Notes: a model not told the origin generated them from the sequence alone. Positions 49,185-59,528 are shown, counted from the stretch's first letter. The stretch is DNA of 64,000 nt from Saccharomyces paradoxus (GCF_002079055.1 NC_047501.1:744001-808000), one strand, 5' to 3'. Numbers and translations: made by a program.

Positions 49185-50195
49185 TTAATTTTTCTTATTC
49201 TTTTGTTGGATCAATGGTGCAGTTGTTTCTTTGTCACCATTCTCAGTGTCTTCAGAGACCTTTGATTGTTTGTCCTTTACTCTTTGTTCTTGAATTTTTT
49301 TATTCTGGATTTTATTTTCAATTAAATCATCAAACGCGATAATTGACCTAACCAAATTGCTTATATATATGATCATTAATTCGTCGTTAGTCTTTACAGT
49401 TAAAGCCTTTTGTAGGTTGTTTGAAATCTTAATTCTGTCGTGATCCTCCATATTCATTTCGTCTTCATCGGGTGTTCCAAGGTTTGGTAAAAGATTAAAA
49501 ACATCTTGTAACTTGCCCAATATAGTGTGGTTTATCGGTAACTCTTTGTTAATGACTTTGTCTAAATACCCGACAACATCCTTTAGTTTGCTTTGTAGTC
49601 CTTTCAAGGATTTTAATTGGTTGGTCAATCTGATGGATAAACCACCTGCTGCTTGATCACGAACATCTCTCAATAAGTGTTCTACGCCAATTTCTTCAGC
49701 TTCTTCGGCCTCAATAGTACATGGTAAATGTAGAAACGTCTTTTCTGTAGATGTACCATCATCCTTAACTTGCTCAACGGCGACATATGCATCTGTTGGT
49801 AAACCAACACCTTTTTGTTTGACATCAACAATTAATAATAGCGGATTATTTTGAGTATATTTTTTGAACAGTTCGTTGATCTTGAGGTCAGAGGCCCTTA
49901 ATTTAGGACCACTATGATACCATCCAATTAACTTTTCCTTGGCATTGATTTTTTTACACATTTCGTTCATGTTTTCAATATAATTATGATCTAAAAACCA
50001 TACGTCAGGGTTTTTCTCATCTTCCTCGAACGGTAAGGCAAAGGAATTAGTGACTCTGATAGTGGAACTGTTAGCATCACCCAAGATGACACCAACACAT
50101 CTTTTGTTTTCTTTTGTCTGTGTACGCTCATAATGGTCTAAAGCAGATAGTAAGACCAGCGGTGCAATTGTAACTTTCTCGTGTTGTAAGGACAT
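49185..50195 (-). CDS. RPN8: Rpn8, MPN-domain 19S lid subunit
   Basis: A 336-residue protein with an N-terminal MPN domain. The region equivalent to the JAMM metal motif reads [13 protein letters not shown] (91-103) and lacks the second His of HxH, so the domain is catalytically dead, as in other Rpn8 proteins. It pairs with the active deubiquitinase Rpn11 at the heart of the 19S lid. The lysine-rich C-terminus is about two residues shorter than recalled. A PACE-like site lies upstream at 50350-50358. Confidence 0.96.
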   Translation of the reverse strand: MSLQHEKVTIAPLVLLSALDHYERTQTKENKRCVGVILGDANSSTIRVTNSFALPFEEDEKNPDVWFLDHNYIENMNEMCKKINAKEKLIGWYHSGPKLRASDLKINELFKKYTQNNPLLLIVDVKQKGVGLPTDAYVAVEQVKDDGTSTEKTFLHLPCTIEAEEAEEIGVEHLLRDVRDQAAGGLSIRLTNQLKSLKGLQSKLKDVVGYLDKVINKELPINHTILGKLQDVFNLLPNLGTPDEDEMNMEDHDRIKISNNLQKALTVKTNDELMIIYISNLVRSIIAFDDLIENKIQNKKIQEQRVKDKQSKVSEDTENGDKETTAPLIQQKNKKN

Positions 50196-50542
50196 TGTAA
50201 TTTGCTTTCCTTCTCTTTTCTTTCTCTTTTAAAAGAAACAACTCACAATTAGTAACAGCTGTATGGGAACCCAATTTCACTTTAGTGTTAGCTGTTGGCT
50301 ACACAATTGCTTCATTGTAGATCCTACTCTATGTGCAACCGAATGACGATTTGCCACTGGAGGATCCCCGAACTTCAGTAGAATCAATGTTCGTATTAAG
50401 TGATTATGGAGATTGTTACTCAAAGTAAGTGATGCCCATTAAAAGACTGCATTATTAAATATTTGCTACTGTATTGAAATAGGTTTTTCGCTTTGATAGT
50501 TGTGATAGCAAAAATTTGAATTTTCTATTGGACTTTAGAGTA
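50196..50542. other. Divergent RPN8-GPN2 promoter region
   Basis: 347 bp between divergent genes. It contains the PACE-like element at 50350-50358; otherwise unremarkable. Confidence 0.5.
50350..50358 (-). promoter_or_regulatory. PACE-like (Rpn4) site upstream of RPN8
   Basis: The minus strand reads AGTGGCAAA, one base off the PACE consensus GGTGGCAAA. It lies 155-163 bp upstream of the RPN8 ATG and 185-193 bp upstream of GPN2. Confidence 0.65.
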
Positions 50543-51586
50543 ATGCCCTTTGCTCAAATTGTTATTGGCCCACCGGGTTCAGGAAAATCAACCTATTGCA
50601 ACGGCTGTTCACAGTTTTTCAATGCCATTGGAAGACATTCTCAGGTAGTAAATATGGACCCTGCTAATGATGCGTTACCTTACCCATGTGCTGTGGATAT
50701 TCGAGATTTTATAACTTTGGAGGAGATTATGCAAGAGCAACAGTTAGGCCCCAATGGTGGTTTGATGTATGCTGTTGAATCCTTGGATAAGTCCATTGAC
50801 TTGTTCATATTACAAATCAAGTCGCTTGTAGAAGAAGAAAAGGCATATCTCGTATTTGACTGTCCCGGACAAGTGGAGTTATTTACTCATCACTCATCTT
50901 TATTCAGCATTTTTAAGAAAATGGAAAAAGAATTGGACATGAGATTCTGTGTAGTAAATTTGATAGACTGTTTTTACATGACTTCTCCTTCACAATACAT
51001 CTCCATTTTGCTACTCGCATTAAGGTCTATGTTAATGATGGATCTACCCCACATTAACGTTTTTTCTAAGATAGATATGTTGAAATCCTACGGGGAATTA
51101 CCCTTTAGATTAGATTATTATACAGAGGTTCAGGATCTAGATTATTTGGAGCCATATATCGAAAAGGAAGGCTCTAGTGTACTGGGAAAGAAATATAGCA
51201 AGTTAACTGAGACAATCAAAGAGCTTGTTTCAGATTTCAATCTGGTTTCATTTGAGGTCCTGTCTGTGGATGATAAAGAAAGTATGATAAATCTTCAAGG
51301 TGTTATAGATAAAGCAAATGGCTACATATTCGGCGCATCTGAAGTTGGCGGTGATACAGTTTGGGCTGAGGCCTCTAGAGAAGGTGCATTACTAGCAAAT
51401 TACGACATTCAGGACAGATGGATAGACAATAAAGAGAAGTACGATAAAGAGGAAGAAGAGAAACGCGCGGCGTTGCTAAAAGAACAAGAGTTGCAAAATA
51501 AAGCCGTTGATGTGAATGAAGAGGATGAGTGGGAAAATGCGCTGAAGGAATGGGAAGAAAAACAGGGTACGGATTTCGTTAGATAG
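50543..51586 (+). CDS. GPN2: Gpn2, GPN-loop GTPase
   Basis: A 347-residue GPN-loop GTPase. Walker A GPPGSGKST is at 9-17 and the family-defining GPN insertion, within LGPNGG, at 69-71; DCPGQVELF is the switch/G3 region. A charged coiled-coil tail (about 300-345) follows. GPN proteins support cytoplasmic assembly and nuclear import of RNA polymerase II and III; Gpn2 also has a reported role in sister-chromatid cohesion. The frame is open nine codons upstream to a TTG only, so the ATG at 50543 is chosen, matching the S. cerevisiae length. Confidence 0.95.
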   Translation: MPFAQIVIGPPGSGKSTYCNGCSQFFNAIGRHSQVVNMDPANDALPYPCAVDIRDFITLEEIMQEQQLGPNGGLMYAVESLDKSIDLFILQIKSLVEEEKAYLVFDCPGQVELFTHHSSLFSIFKKMEKELDMRFCVVNLIDCFYMTSPSQYISILLLALRSMLMMDLPHINVFSKIDMLKSYGELPFRLDYYTEVQDLDYLEPYIEKEGSSVLGKKYSKLTETIKELVSDFNLVSFEVLSVDDKESMINLQGVIDKANGYIFGASEVGGDTVWAEASREGALLANYDIQDRWIDNKEKYDKEEEEKRAALLKEQELQNKAVDVNEEDEWENALKEWEEKQGTDFVR

Positions 51587-52113
51587 CGTTGTCGGATTTC
51601 TTTTTTAGTTTCAGCCGTGGGATCTAATTCAACATTTAAACTTGTGTACATGACTATATATGCATATAAGTAATAGCAGTGTATTATGAAAGGCCAGTGA
51701 GTTGCTGATCAAGTCACAAATTAGCTGTTAAAGACACAAATCTAACTTTGGACATGATGGCTTCTCTGAAAGCCAGCGTCAATAATAAACCAGGTCAACC
51801 AGCCATTCCCTCGGCGGAGGCGACAGTAAAAGCGGAAGAAGAAAAATTAACCAGCAACTAAACAATGAATCGTAGGAGAAGGAAGAAGAAGAAGTTAAAA
51901 CGATTAGTACCACCCATATTGTCTATATCTGTCATGGGGTACCGGTGCGGGGATCCTAAGGCTTTTGCGGTGATCTTAATATAAAATGTTGTGAAATAGT
52001 TAGCTACTCTATGTTAATGAACTTTTCAGATTCAGAAGTTTTTACTGAATGAATGGACCATTTATAATTGCGAGGACAAGGTAGCAAAAAATATTCTACA
52101 CGATAACTTGGTA
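51587..52113. other. GPN2-DSE3 intergenic region with Ace2/Swi5 box cluster
   Basis: 527 bp. It carries three Ace2/Swi5-type boxes between 51771 and 51856, listed separately. No coding gene is supported. Confidence 0.55.
51771..51856 (+). promoter_or_regulatory. Ace2/Swi5 box cluster of DSE3
   Basis: AGCCAGCG (51771-51778) and AACCAGCA (51849-51856) fit RRCCAGCR exactly, and AACCAGCC (51797-51804) has one mismatch. They lie 258-343 bp upstream of the DSE3 ATG. DSE genes are daughter-specific Ace2 targets, so clustered sites fit. Confidence 0.7.
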
Positions 52114-53406
52114 ATGCCAAGAAAGTTTTTGGGTAATAGGATTGAAAAGAATGTCGATGCGATCAGGCCATCTTCTCTAACATTAACTCCTGATGACTTG
52201 AAATACATACCACCAATACCACAAGATTTTGAAGATGAAGATGATAAAGTTTTATGTAACGGCAATAGTGAAAATAGATTGTCTAAAAGATTTGGTGGTA
52301 CTTTGATATTAAGGAAACGGCTGGAATCCGTTCCAGAATTGTTTTTGCATGACTTCAAGAAGAAGCCAGGCCCTCAACTTGACATTATTAAAGAGAAAAA
52401 ATTCACTGGAATACGAGCTCCCAAAGGAGTAGCTAATTCCGAAAGCAATATCTTACGATTACGAGGAAGAAAGAAGGTAGAACCAGTGTCAATTCAAAGA
52501 AAAAGCCTACGTAGGCCAACACTGCCAAAACCTGCAGTAATGCAACCTGTACAGCATAAGAAGCATCCCAATCATATTATTGACCGAGTGTTTGTTTCTC
52601 GACCGGCCCCAATTGTAATGCCTGTACAAGGCCTCACTCCAATCGATCCGGTCCCGCTAGTGCAAAAACAGACGCAAGATTACCATAGAAAAAATAAATA
52701 TGGTAAAAGCGATAGTGAAATATTATTTGATGAAATCCTTTCAGCCTACGAAAATGTTTCTGTGAAGAACTCCACTGCTTTAAATTCAGAAATTGACAGA
52801 ATTATCGATATATGCACTTCGAAACAAATAGCTAAAAAAAGTGAAGCATTTCAGGTACCGTATGTTGTATGCCCTGATGACACGGAGACTTTGTTTTCGT
52901 CAGTAACACCGAAATTGAAACCTGTCAATTCTAACGCATTAAATGATTTCATTTCCAGTCCGGAATACTCTACATCGGGATGCAGTACATACTCTGACCA
53001 ATGGAATTCAGAAGAGGAGCTGCCCGACGTGGAGAGTACAGTATGGAACACGAATAAGAGGTCAATGAGATCATCCATTATGTCTGAAAGCACTAATGAA
53101 GAAGGCTACTGCACTGCTCTGGAAACTTTGCCCTCAACTTTATCTGTGGAAGACTTGGATATACATAATAAGCTACCAAAAGTTACACAAACATCACCGT
53201 GCAATACACTTTTGAATAAACTCTCTCTAAGAAAATTAAAAAAAATAACTCTCGATCCACCTAAAATAATGCATGGTGTGAATTTCGACGACGATAGTGA
53301 TTATGGCGGTGACAAGGATGAGGAAGATACGGCCTTGGATATTTTGCGAGAAAAAATCGACTGCATTGAAATTGAAAGTTGCAGTAGTAGCATGTACAGT
53401 GAATAA
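52114..53406 (+). CDS. DSE3: Dse3, daughter-specific expression protein
   Basis: A 430-residue protein, the recalled S. cerevisiae length, starting MPRKFLGNRIEKN. It is basic in the first half, Ser/Asp/Glu-rich in the second, and has no recognised catalytic domain, signal peptide or membrane span. In S. cerevisiae it is expressed in daughter cells, depends on Ace2 and localises to the bud neck; its mechanism is unknown. The frame is open two codons further to a TTG, so the ATG at 52114 is chosen. Confidence 0.9.
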   Translation: MPRKFLGNRIEKNVDAIRPSSLTLTPDDLKYIPPIPQDFEDEDDKVLCNGNSENRLSKRFGGTLILRKRLESVPELFLHDFKKKPGPQLDIIKEKKFTGIRAPKGVANSESNILRLRGRKKVEPVSIQRKSLRRPTLPKPAVMQPVQHKKHPNHIIDRVFVSRPAPIVMPVQGLTPIDPVPLVQKQTQDYHRKNKYGKSDSEILFDEILSAYENVSVKNSTALNSEIDRIIDICTSKQIAKKSEAFQVPYVVCPDDTETLFSSVTPKLKPVNSNALNDFISSPEYSTSGCSTYSDQWNSEEELPDVESTVWNTNKRSMRSSIMSESTNEEGYCTALETLPSTLSVEDLDIHNKLPKVTQTSPCNTLLNKLSLRKLKKITLDPPKIMHGVNFDDDSDYGGDKDEEDTALDILREKIDCIEIESCSSSMYSE

Positions 53407-53686
53407 CCATTTTTATTTTAGGCTTCAATAAATCGTAGATATATAGGTTAGGACGAACTGCGTAGTAATAGCATTAAAATTGGTCGTTAATGGAAAAATG
53501 TCACAATTTCAACACTAAATGTCCCCGTTTATGTCGCATCCTTTACCATATTACCCGCAAAGGACCATAAGCAAGAACTAGCACGACTATATATAAACAG
53601 GGTAGTTGGATATAATGGGTTTACAGGCATATGTTTGATCACGAAGCACAACAGATTGAAATCAAGAAGGCTGCACTTCAGTATTA

Positions 53687-54007
53687 ATGGCACCCACACA
53701 ATTGGATATAAAAGTTAAGGCCTTGAAGAGGCTGACCAAAGAGGAAGGTTATTACCAACAAGAACTGAAAGATCAGGAAGCTCATGTGGCAAAACTTAAA
53801 GAAGATAAATCGGTTGATCCATATGATTTAAAGAAACAGGAGGAGGTCCTGGATGACACAAAAAGATTGCTACCTACTTTATATGAAAAGATCAGACAGT
53901 TTAAAGAGGATTTGGAGCAATTTCTAAAAACTTATCAAGGTACCGAAGATGTAGGAGATGCAAAATCTGCTATTACTTCTGCACAGGAATTACTGGCTTC
54001 TAAATAA
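53687..54007 (+). CDS. RBL2: Rbl2, tubulin-folding cofactor A
   Basis: A 106-residue, highly charged helical protein matching tubulin cofactor A. It should fold as a three-helix bundle, helices breaking near VDPYDLKKQ and at the final DAKSAITSAQELL. Rbl2 binds free beta-tubulin and protects cells from its excess. The length equals S. cerevisiae Rbl2. A short TATA-containing promoter (TATATAA near 53590) precedes it. Confidence 0.95.
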   Translation: MAPTQLDIKVKALKRLTKEEGYYQQELKDQEAHVAKLKEDKSVDPYDLKKQEEVLDDTKRLLPTLYEKIRQFKEDLEQFLKTYQGTEDVGDAKSAITSAQELLASK

Positions 54008-54253
54008 TCTATAGATAATCCATTTCTTGCTTTTTGCATTCATCTGGTGCAGGTTTTATAGTTCATTATATACAAGCATGTTTGGGGTGAATATTAAATC
54101 TCGCTAGAAAATGTACGGAATATTACATGCAAAAGTAGAAGCATGGAGACGACTGTAGATACAGTGACCATTATATAAGAACCTTCTATCCTGGTAACAA
54201 GAAATTTATTGCTCTATTTGTAATCGGCTGGACACATTTAAGGCCCCCCCAAT

Positions 54254-55522
54254 ATGTACTCTCGACTTAAAATGATACGAAGGTACACAACACCACCGGT
54301 GATGAAAAGCGATTCTATTCAATTACACAGTTTGGTGAAGACGGCACTGTTTGAAGCCTTGAATAGCCGGTACAAATCAGGGGCACTACAGATAGTGCAG
54401 GATGTCAATTGGAATGCCAAAATAACACCTTCAAATTCTCCAGAACTTCTGACTGCAACTCTAAATTCAAATCGATCTTTGCCGATGACCAAGTTTCCTA
54501 AACAGGATATCTTAGAACAGGTAAAACTGGACACTAAAGTTGGCCAATGGAGGAAATTCATGACAGGGTGGTTTAGAATCGGGTTGTATCTTTTAAAAAG
54601 CTATAAAACAGGGATTCAGAACACTTTAAAAGTATTTTGGGATACACGAAACGAAGGACGTAAATTCGACATTAAAAATGGCGCTTTGGCCAAATTGGTA
54701 CGGGAAATAGAAATGCATGAAATCAACATTAAGCTATCGTCTTCATCATTGCCTAGTAGAGTATCGGCAAAAGTCCCATCAAGGCCATTTTCAATCAATA
54801 GGAAAGCACTGGTGGAGCTGATCAGGCGAGATCAAATCTGGAAGTTACCGGTATTCTTCACTTTAGTATTCATATTCGAGGAGGTTAGTGCATTGATCTT
54901 CACATTTTTTCCGCGTGTCTGCCCATACAATTGCTTAACTCCTGGTGGATACAAGAAGCTATCTAACCTTCATATCAAAAATACTACAAGGCCACAAGAG
55001 AACTACGGCCTGGGTCCCTTAGAGTTTACTAAGCAGGGTGCTATCAAGTATGAGGCACCGTATGTTGTTCCTATTGAGAATTTGTATAGTTTTCTGACAA
55101 GCTTTCCTCAAAGTATGGTATCAAAATGGAAGCTGTACATTTATAAGAAGTTAAAATTACAGAAATTACTTTGCAATGAGATAGAAAAAATTTACCAGTA
55201 TTTCTTTATCGATGACTGGTTACTGTTGCAGAGTATACTGAACACTGATGTTGAGGCAACTAAAATCGGGCTAAGTGATAGGGAATTGGTTAACTGCATT
55301 CTTGAAAGGAAACTTTATCGAATGGGCGATGACCTGAATGAGATGGTTAATGACACGTTAGGGCAAAAAATCTTATTGAAAAGACTGTTCCTCTATTGGT
55401 CATTGAGATATAATGACACGGTATCTTTAAACGGAAAACATACGTTCAGTGAAAAATGGGGCGTTAATAATATCTCATTGTTAAAATATAATTCAGAATT
55501 GGTAATTACGAATGATATTTAA
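54254..55522 (+). CDS. PNT1: Pnt1, mitochondrial inner-membrane export factor
   Basis: A 422-residue protein, one shorter than recalled. The start MYSRLKMIRRYTTPP is basic and hydroxylated, a plausible mitochondrial presequence. One clear hydrophobic segment (WKLPVFFTLVFIFEEVSALIF, about 196-216) is likely a membrane span. S. cerevisiae Pnt1 helps insert the C-terminal tail of Cox2 across the inner membrane; its mutation alters pentamidine resistance. The span followed by a soluble region is reminiscent of LETM1-type proteins, but I would not assign that family by eye. Confidence 0.9.
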   Translation: MYSRLKMIRRYTTPPVMKSDSIQLHSLVKTALFEALNSRYKSGALQIVQDVNWNAKITPSNSPELLTATLNSNRSLPMTKFPKQDILEQVKLDTKVGQWRKFMTGWFRIGLYLLKSYKTGIQNTLKVFWDTRNEGRKFDIKNGALAKLVREIEMHEINIKLSSSSLPSRVSAKVPSRPFSINRKALVELIRRDQIWKLPVFFTLVFIFEEVSALIFTFFPRVCPYNCLTPGGYKKLSNLHIKNTTRPQENYGLGPLEFTKQGAIKYEAPYVVPIENLYSFLTSFPQSMVSKWKLYIYKKLKLQKLLCNEIEKIYQYFFIDDWLLLQSILNTDVEATKIGLSDRELVNCILERKLYRMGDDLNEMVNDTLGQKILLKRLFLYWSLRYNDTVSLNGKHTFSEKWGVNNISLLKYNSELVITNDI

Positions 55523-55810
55523 TGAATGGAAATATACATGATATTATCTACCTTGTACATAGGGTTTAAAACAGGAATTCTTTTAAACTTGTTTGGTTTA
55601 AATTCAAACAATATTTTAGTGGTGAAGTTTCTTGCTTTTGGAGCAAAGGGCAATGTAACTCTATATTGTATGTATAATGATACTCTTCCATATATATAGT
55701 ATATAGATTTTCGTCAAGCGTTTCAATTGAAAAATGAAAAAAATAAGAAAAAATAGAAAATACAATTAAATTAATTGAAAAAAGAAGTGAAAATAATTGA
55801 GTAGTTCGTA

Positions 55811-58006
55811 TCAAACCTTGTAGGTTTCTAAGTGAGCATTTTCCTCTCTAACCAATGTATGGTGATGGCCAGGCGCTCTAATAACCTTGTTTTTTGAATC
55901 CATGGTACAGGCGGCAATGGAGGCGAACCATTCATCATTAAAAATGTCATCTAAGGTAGCTCTTTTCTTAGGATCCACCTGCAGAATACGGGACATGATA
56001 GGTCTGGAAGCATGTGGCAGTAGACGTAACAAACGGTATGGGCCATGAATAATTTTTTTATGGTGAGGTCCTCTATGTTGCTGACTCGATTTACTATCAG
56101 AAGCAATACTATGCGGCTTATCCTGATTCTGATGCTGGTGATGTTGTTGTTGTTGTTGTTGTTGTAGATTGTTTTGGGGAGCAACATCAGGTTTAGCGTT
56201 GGCATCAACTTTAGCATTGCACTCCGCTTCGTTGCTGCACTCACCGTTAGCATTGCAATCCGCTTTGTTATCGCAGTCACTGTTAGCATTGCCATCAGCT
56301 TTGTTATTGCAATCAGCGTTAGTATGGACATCTGTCTTTTTAGCGTTAGCTGAAACTAGCGTGCTTATATCCTCATTTTTGCCCGCTTTGATGTTGATAG
56401 TACCTTCCTTGCCATTATCTGGTGTACTTTCTTTATCATTATTGCTATCCTCGTCTTTGTTCTCTTCGGTGTTTCCCTCCTTAATTTCTGGTTTGTTGCT
56501 GTTTTTATCCTGTATAGATGCCGTATTTGGAGTTTGATTTTGAACTGTTTTCAGGTTTGATTCATGAGCTGGCTGCTGCTGATTAATAGCAGAACAGTCG
56601 CTGTGATTCAAAAACCTTTGGCGTTTTTCCTTTCTTTCCTTCAGTAACTCTTCATGGTGCCTGGCGGATTCTACATAGTCATGTTCTATGTCATCTGGCA
56701 TACAATATAATCTAAAATTATCGTCAGAATCTCTTGGGGCCTTCCATGGAAATCTTTTCAGCATCATACAACAGTATATGATCCCAATAGACCATATGTC
56801 GACGCATTGAGGATCATAAGATTTGGTGGACGTAATTACCTCCGGCGCTAAGTAAGGATCACTACCCACGATTCCGTGAGCCATCGTTACACCATCTTCA
56901 AAAGGATATCTAAATACAACAGCACTACCAAAGTCAATTAGTTTCAGAATACCCTGAGAAGTCATGACACAATTATCTAACTTCAAATCTCTGTGTGCCA
57001 AACCCATGGAATGTAAATATTTAACACCTTCAGTCAATTGTTTCAAACAACAATTGATCTCGCCACGGGACATTTTACCCGTCATAACAACGGCAAAAAA
57101 ATCAATCGGACAGTATTCCATGACTTCATAATATTTGTTTTGTTTGGAATCAGAGAAAACGTCAACAGTTTCGATAACGTTTGGATGATGTAGAGTCGAA
57201 CCGATACAAAATTCTGCTGTGCATTTCTTGGCATACTCTTTCACACTTTCATTCGGTTTCCTTGGCCTAAATTCTTTAACGGCAAAAGTAGCACCATCAG
57301 TGGGTCTCACAAGAACTTTAACGGACCCGCCTGCACCGGAACCCAATAATTTACCTAATTTCCCGTATTTCTGGGCCAGAATACAGTCATCGTGATATAT
57401 ATTAATATTATTAGACAAAGATAGGATGGAGTCGGTACTTGGCGGTATAGCAGACTGTGTATGAGCATAGTGGTCTGTAAAGCCATGAGGATGCTGAGCA
57501 CGATAGTGATTATTTAAGTTGACTGTAGAAGTTGATTTTGAAGGTGGGGGGGAATGGGTGCTATGTTTCTTTGAACGAAGTTGGGACATGGATAGTTTTT
57601 TATTTACAGAGGGTCTGAAAAACCTTTTCAATTCTGCCATGGAGTGAGTTTGTTTTGGTGATGCGGGGGAAGTATAATCATGGAGCCCATGAGAGATATT
57701 ATGGTGGTGATTTGTTTCGTAGTTATTATTATAATTGTTTGTTGAGATACTGGTTGCATTGGAATGGCTGTGGGTATTGTTATTGAGATTTGTTGTAGTA
57801 TAATTTGTAGTGGTTGTGGTAGATTTCATGGAATCCGTAGATTTCTCGCTTCTTAATGAGTCATTACTTTGTTTCCTACCAATGAAGTTTAAAAAAGATT
57901 TAGAGCTTCTGATCAACTGCGGCGGGTTATTAGACGAATTTTCACGGTCATGGTGATGGTCATTATGATGACCGTGGAACGGATTTCTCGACAACAAATT
58001 AGGCAT
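55811..58006 (-). CDS. HRK1: Hrk1, Hal/NPR-family kinase activating Pma1
   Basis: A 731-residue kinase. The N-terminus (1-205) is His/Asn/Ser-rich. The kinase starts near 214 with GSGAGGSV (222-229), followed by HRDLKLDN, DFG and the APE motif. The domain is split: about 170 low-complexity residues lie between the middle lobe and the last kinase segment (ILQVDPKKRATLDDI). That insertion contains 12-residue tandem repeats rich in Asn, Asp, Cys and Ala, and a Gln/His tract. Hrk1 helps activate the plasma-membrane proton pump Pma1 after glucose. S. cerevisiae Hrk1 is recalled as 759 residues, so this insertion probably varies in length. Confidence 0.94.
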   Translation of the reverse strand: MPNLLSRNPFHGHHNDHHHDRENSSNNPPQLIRSSKSFLNFIGRKQSNDSLRSEKSTDSMKSTTTTTNYTTTNLNNNTHSHSNATSISTNNYNNNYETNHHHNISHGLHDYTSPASPKQTHSMAELKRFFRPSVNKKLSMSQLRSKKHSTHSPPPSKSTSTVNLNNHYRAQHPHGFTDHYAHTQSAIPPSTDSILSLSNNINIYHDDCILAQKYGKLGKLLGSGAGGSVKVLVRPTDGATFAVKEFRPRKPNESVKEYAKKCTAEFCIGSTLHHPNVIETVDVFSDSKQNKYYEVMEYCPIDFFAVVMTGKMSRGEINCCLKQLTEGVKYLHSMGLAHRDLKLDNCVMTSQGILKLIDFGSAVVFRYPFEDGVTMAHGIVGSDPYLAPEVITSTKSYDPQCVDIWSIGIIYCCMMLKRFPWKAPRDSDDNFRLYCMPDDIEHDYVESARHHEELLKERKEKRQRFLNHSDCSAINQQQPAHESNLKTVQNQTPNTASIQDKNSNKPEIKEGNTEENKDEDSNNDKESTPDNGKEGTINIKAGKNEDISTLVSANAKKTDVHTNADCNNKADGNANSDCDNKADCNANGECSNEAECNAKVDANAKPDVAPQNNLQQQQQQQHHQHQNQDKPHSIASDSKSSQQHRGPHHKKIIHGPYRLLRLLPHASRPIMSRILQVDPKKRATLDDIFNDEWFASIAACTMDSKNKVIRAPGHHHTLVREENAHLETYKV
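56210..56317 (-). repeat. 36-bp tandem repeats inside HRK1
   Basis: Three diverged copies of a 36-bp unit (56210-56245, 56246-56281, 56282-56317), with a partial fourth following, encode 12-residue repeats such as DCNNKADGNANS. Most changes are third-position. They are immediately adjacent to a CAA/CAG (Gln) run at about 56141-56165. Confidence 0.85.
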
Positions 58007-58674
58007 CTTTATACGGGAAGCAATTCGACCGTATTATTATAATTATTAGAGTATTATTATTTTCAATCAGATCAATTTTTAGCAGTGGCTCCAAGTGGTA
58101 GTCAAACGCTACTATTGTATTTAATTTCGCCCTGAAACGAGTCTTGAAAATCGACGTATATTGTTTACTAGTATCCTTTTTTTATTACTCTCACAGTTTT
58201 CTTTATGAAAATGTGGAAACTCTTAAATCTGGAAATTCTTCACGATTCTAGAAAAATAGGAGGTGAAGAAGATTTCTAAACTTTTTGAAAAAAACGGGAA
58301 AAGAAAGAGACCCAAAAAAAGTGAAAAAACTGTGTGTATGAAATGTAAACGAACTTTGCTCCTACTGGAAAAAACTCCTTTAAGCGGGTGTGAATTATCT
58401 TGGGCTTACTTGTCTGTGAAGCAGTTGTATAAATGGCTCTATATGTTAATTCTCACTTTATCTCTCTTATAGATTTGTTACTGTGAATATATAGCCAAAT
58501 AGAACTAGGCGAAGAAAAAGAAAAGGGGCGAGCGACGACGTAGGGGTCAGGTAGAAGAGTAGGGCACTTATTGGCGATATAAAAGACAAAAAGCACTAAT
58601 GCAAGAGAGTGGTGAGCGAAAGGAAAATAAAGAAAGGCTACGTTATTGACGGATATATGAATCAAGACACAAGA
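58007..58674. other. HRK1 promoter and YOR268C-like 3' flank
   Basis: 668 bp between two minus-strand genes. It includes short open frames with no recognisable product and A-rich runs near 58290-58330. I see no RNA gene. Confidence 0.4.
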
Positions 58675-59070
58675 CTATTTTGTATAGTAAGCAGAACCGG
58701 CTTGTGTTTGTGATTCATGGATCAACGAGACGGTAGCGAATAAGCACCAACGGAAAAAAGAAAACACACGCATACATGCACGTACAAGATAAAAAAAGCA
58801 CAGGCGTGGTGGTAGTATTGGGATAACCAGGCACACGCTACTGCGAGATACCAAAAGACCCTTCCCGTAAACCGCTCGGATAAACCGAATTTGTCCTTTA
58901 GCGTGACACGGATTATACGCGGGGGTCCGGCGACACAAGCCACGGCCCGTCCCGTCCGCGTGGTTTTTAATTCTGGCTCCACGTAGTAGATTTTGTAGCT
59001 TGCCTTTTTTCCGGCTTCTAGAAACTGGGAAAACCATAAAAAAAATGGGAAGGAAAAAGACAAAAACCAT
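58675..59070 (-). CDS. Small protein of unknown function (YOR268C homologue)
   Basis: A 131-codon ATG frame corresponds by position and approximate length (132 recalled) to S. cerevisiae YOR268C, an uncharacterised ORF with a reported sporulation phenotype. It starts with a hydrophobic segment ([17 protein letters not shown]), then a basic, Cys-rich middle, and a second hydrophobic segment ([20 protein letters not shown]). No domain is recognised. The DNA is unusually GC-rich (about 58800-58980) and a second minus-strand frame is also open, starting only at TTG, so chance openness is possible. A near-URS1 (CAGCCGCTGA, 59131-59140) lies 61 bp upstream. Confidence 0.5.
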   Translation of the reverse strand: MVFVFFLPIFFMVFPVSRSRKKGKLQNLLRGARIKNHADGTGRGLCRRTPAYNPCHAKGQIRFIRAVYGKGLLVSRSSVCLVIPILPPRLCFFYLVRACMRVFSFFRWCLFATVSLIHESQTQAGSAYYTK

Positions 59071-59528
59071 TCAAGTCTTGCGTGCCGAGAATTTTTCTTT
59101 TCTCTTTCTTGTTTTCAACTCACTCAGTAGCAGCCGCTGAGTACCCGGATGGTCGTCATGGTAACGGCAGCTTGACGGTAGATAAATAAAATGAATGACA
59201 ATGTTTCAGTATATCTTGGTAAATTACAATTAAATTTTAGAACGGCTTCCTGAAAAAACGCTTTCGCCTGGCTCTTGAGTTTATTTCAATTCCCTTTAGG
59301 GAATATGTTCTGGTTTTGCGCTGTGGGATGTGGGTGTTTTGAAATATTTTTTGTTAGCAAATTGTGCATATCGCACTTGTTTCTTTTTATTTAGCAAGTG
59401 TAAACGTAGTAATACGTAATCTTACTATGGGGCCATTGTCACCCAGAACCATTGATAAAGTAGCTAGGTTCCTCGTCCGGTTGTTAGTATAAACCTGTGC
59501 GTGCATAAGTGTAGGAAAAAAGGTAGAA
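59071..59528. other. Divergent YOR268C-PAC1 region
   Basis: 458 bp. It holds a near-URS1 at 59131-59140 and otherwise ordinary promoter sequence for PAC1. No gene is seen. Confidence 0.4.

Noticed and set aside
56169-56537. 122-codon plus-strand ORF opposite HRK1
   Set aside because: It is the antisense reading of the low-complexity repeats in HRK1.
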